64,000 bases of DNA, from assembly GCF_003892345.1 (NCBI RefSeq), contig NZ_RRUE01000001.1, forward strand, positions 1,814,078 through 1,878,077. The letters run 5' to 3'. This document shows positions 63,951-64,000 of the stretch, piece by piece. The translations under genes were made by a program, and so were the position numbers. Positions within the stretch are counted from its first letter, which is position 1. Each line of letters begins with the position of its first letter. The DNA comes from Lautropia dentalis (lineage in GTDB: Bacteria; Pseudomonadota; Gammaproteobacteria; Burkholderiales; Burkholderiaceae_E). The notes under the pieces are model-generated. The model saw only the letters and a list, made by a program, of their open reading frames with translations. It searched no databases and had not been told where the DNA came from.

Positions 63951-64000
63951 ATGAGCGAAGCACACAAGGAAACCCTGGGATTCCAGACCGAGATCAAACA
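63951..64000 (+). CDS. htpG: Chaperone HtpG (Hsp90), 5' end only
   Basis: The window ends after 16 full codons, reading MSEAHKETLGFQTEIK, which is the characteristic N-terminus of bacterial Hsp90 (MxExxKETLGFQTEVKQLL). HtpG is an ATP-dependent cytosolic chaperone. The rest lies beyond the right edge. Confidence 0.85.
   Translation, partial: MSEAHKETLGFQTEIK

Overview
The window is about 64 kb of GC-rich DNA that reads as chromosome of a betaproteobacterium of the order Burkholderiales. The assignment rests on protein motifs and on gene orders typical of that group: rne-moaA-mobA-moeA divergent from rluC, yceD-rpmF-plsX-fabHDG-acpP-fabF, and lepA-lepB-rnc-era-recO-pdxJ-nagZ-uvrC-pgsA. A Lautropia-like genus would fit, but this cannot be settled from the sequence alone.

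Layout. 1-5.7 kb: a type II secretion/pilus-type ATPase (gspE) preceded by the tail of a coupled gene, then on the minus strand an ankyrin-repeat lipoprotein, an APC-type amino-acid transporter and a periplasmic parvulin-type isomerase. 5.9-12.7 kb (minus): molybdenum cofactor genes moeA, mobA, moaA and ribonuclease E. 13.4-16.7 kb (plus): rluC, a HAD phosphatase and an S49 peptidase. 17-18.6 kb (minus): an RsmI-like methyltransferase with a histidine-rich leader, and a Maf/YceF pyrophosphatase. 18.7-25.2 kb (plus): the yceD-rpmF-plsX-fab fatty-acid synthesis operon. 25.4-38.9 kb (plus): DegP-type protease, LepA, signal peptidase I, RNase III, Era, RecO, PdxJ, NagZ, UvrC and PgsA. Compared with relatives, this housekeeping stretch lacks rpoE-rseAB before degP and acpS after pdxJ.

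39.1-41.2 kb: a tRNA-Cys gene with a clear promoter and intrinsic terminator, and a complete group II intron (probably group IIC) sitting three bases past the terminator's T-run. 41.3-44.6 kb: DNA polymerase IV, a DUF465 protein and a polyphosphate kinase 2.

44.9-57.3 kb is accessory-like: a secreted multicopper oxidase flanked by two paralogous c-type cytochromes inside AT-rich spacers; an HxlR regulator divergent from an MDR dehydrogenase; an MFS transporter and a glutathione S-transferase; a LysR regulator and an SGNH hydrolase that have both lost their 5' ends facing each other, which looks like a deletion scar; an Old Yellow Enzyme and a T4 endonuclease V-type pyrimidine-dimer glycosylase. 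57.5-64 kb: a 188-bp element with 30-bp inverted ends, L-lactate dehydrogenase, the topoisomerase IV genes parE and parC, and the first codons of htpG.

The most unusual non-gene feature is a short dispersed repeat (core GGGGACGAATG, then GTCC, then TGACACGC) present about fourteen times, always outside intact genes. At four genes it begins within a few bases of the stop codon. Other structure outside genes includes a seven-unit 17-bp tandem array, a three-unit 21-bp array, three hairpins between fabG and acpP, and several perfect palindromes.
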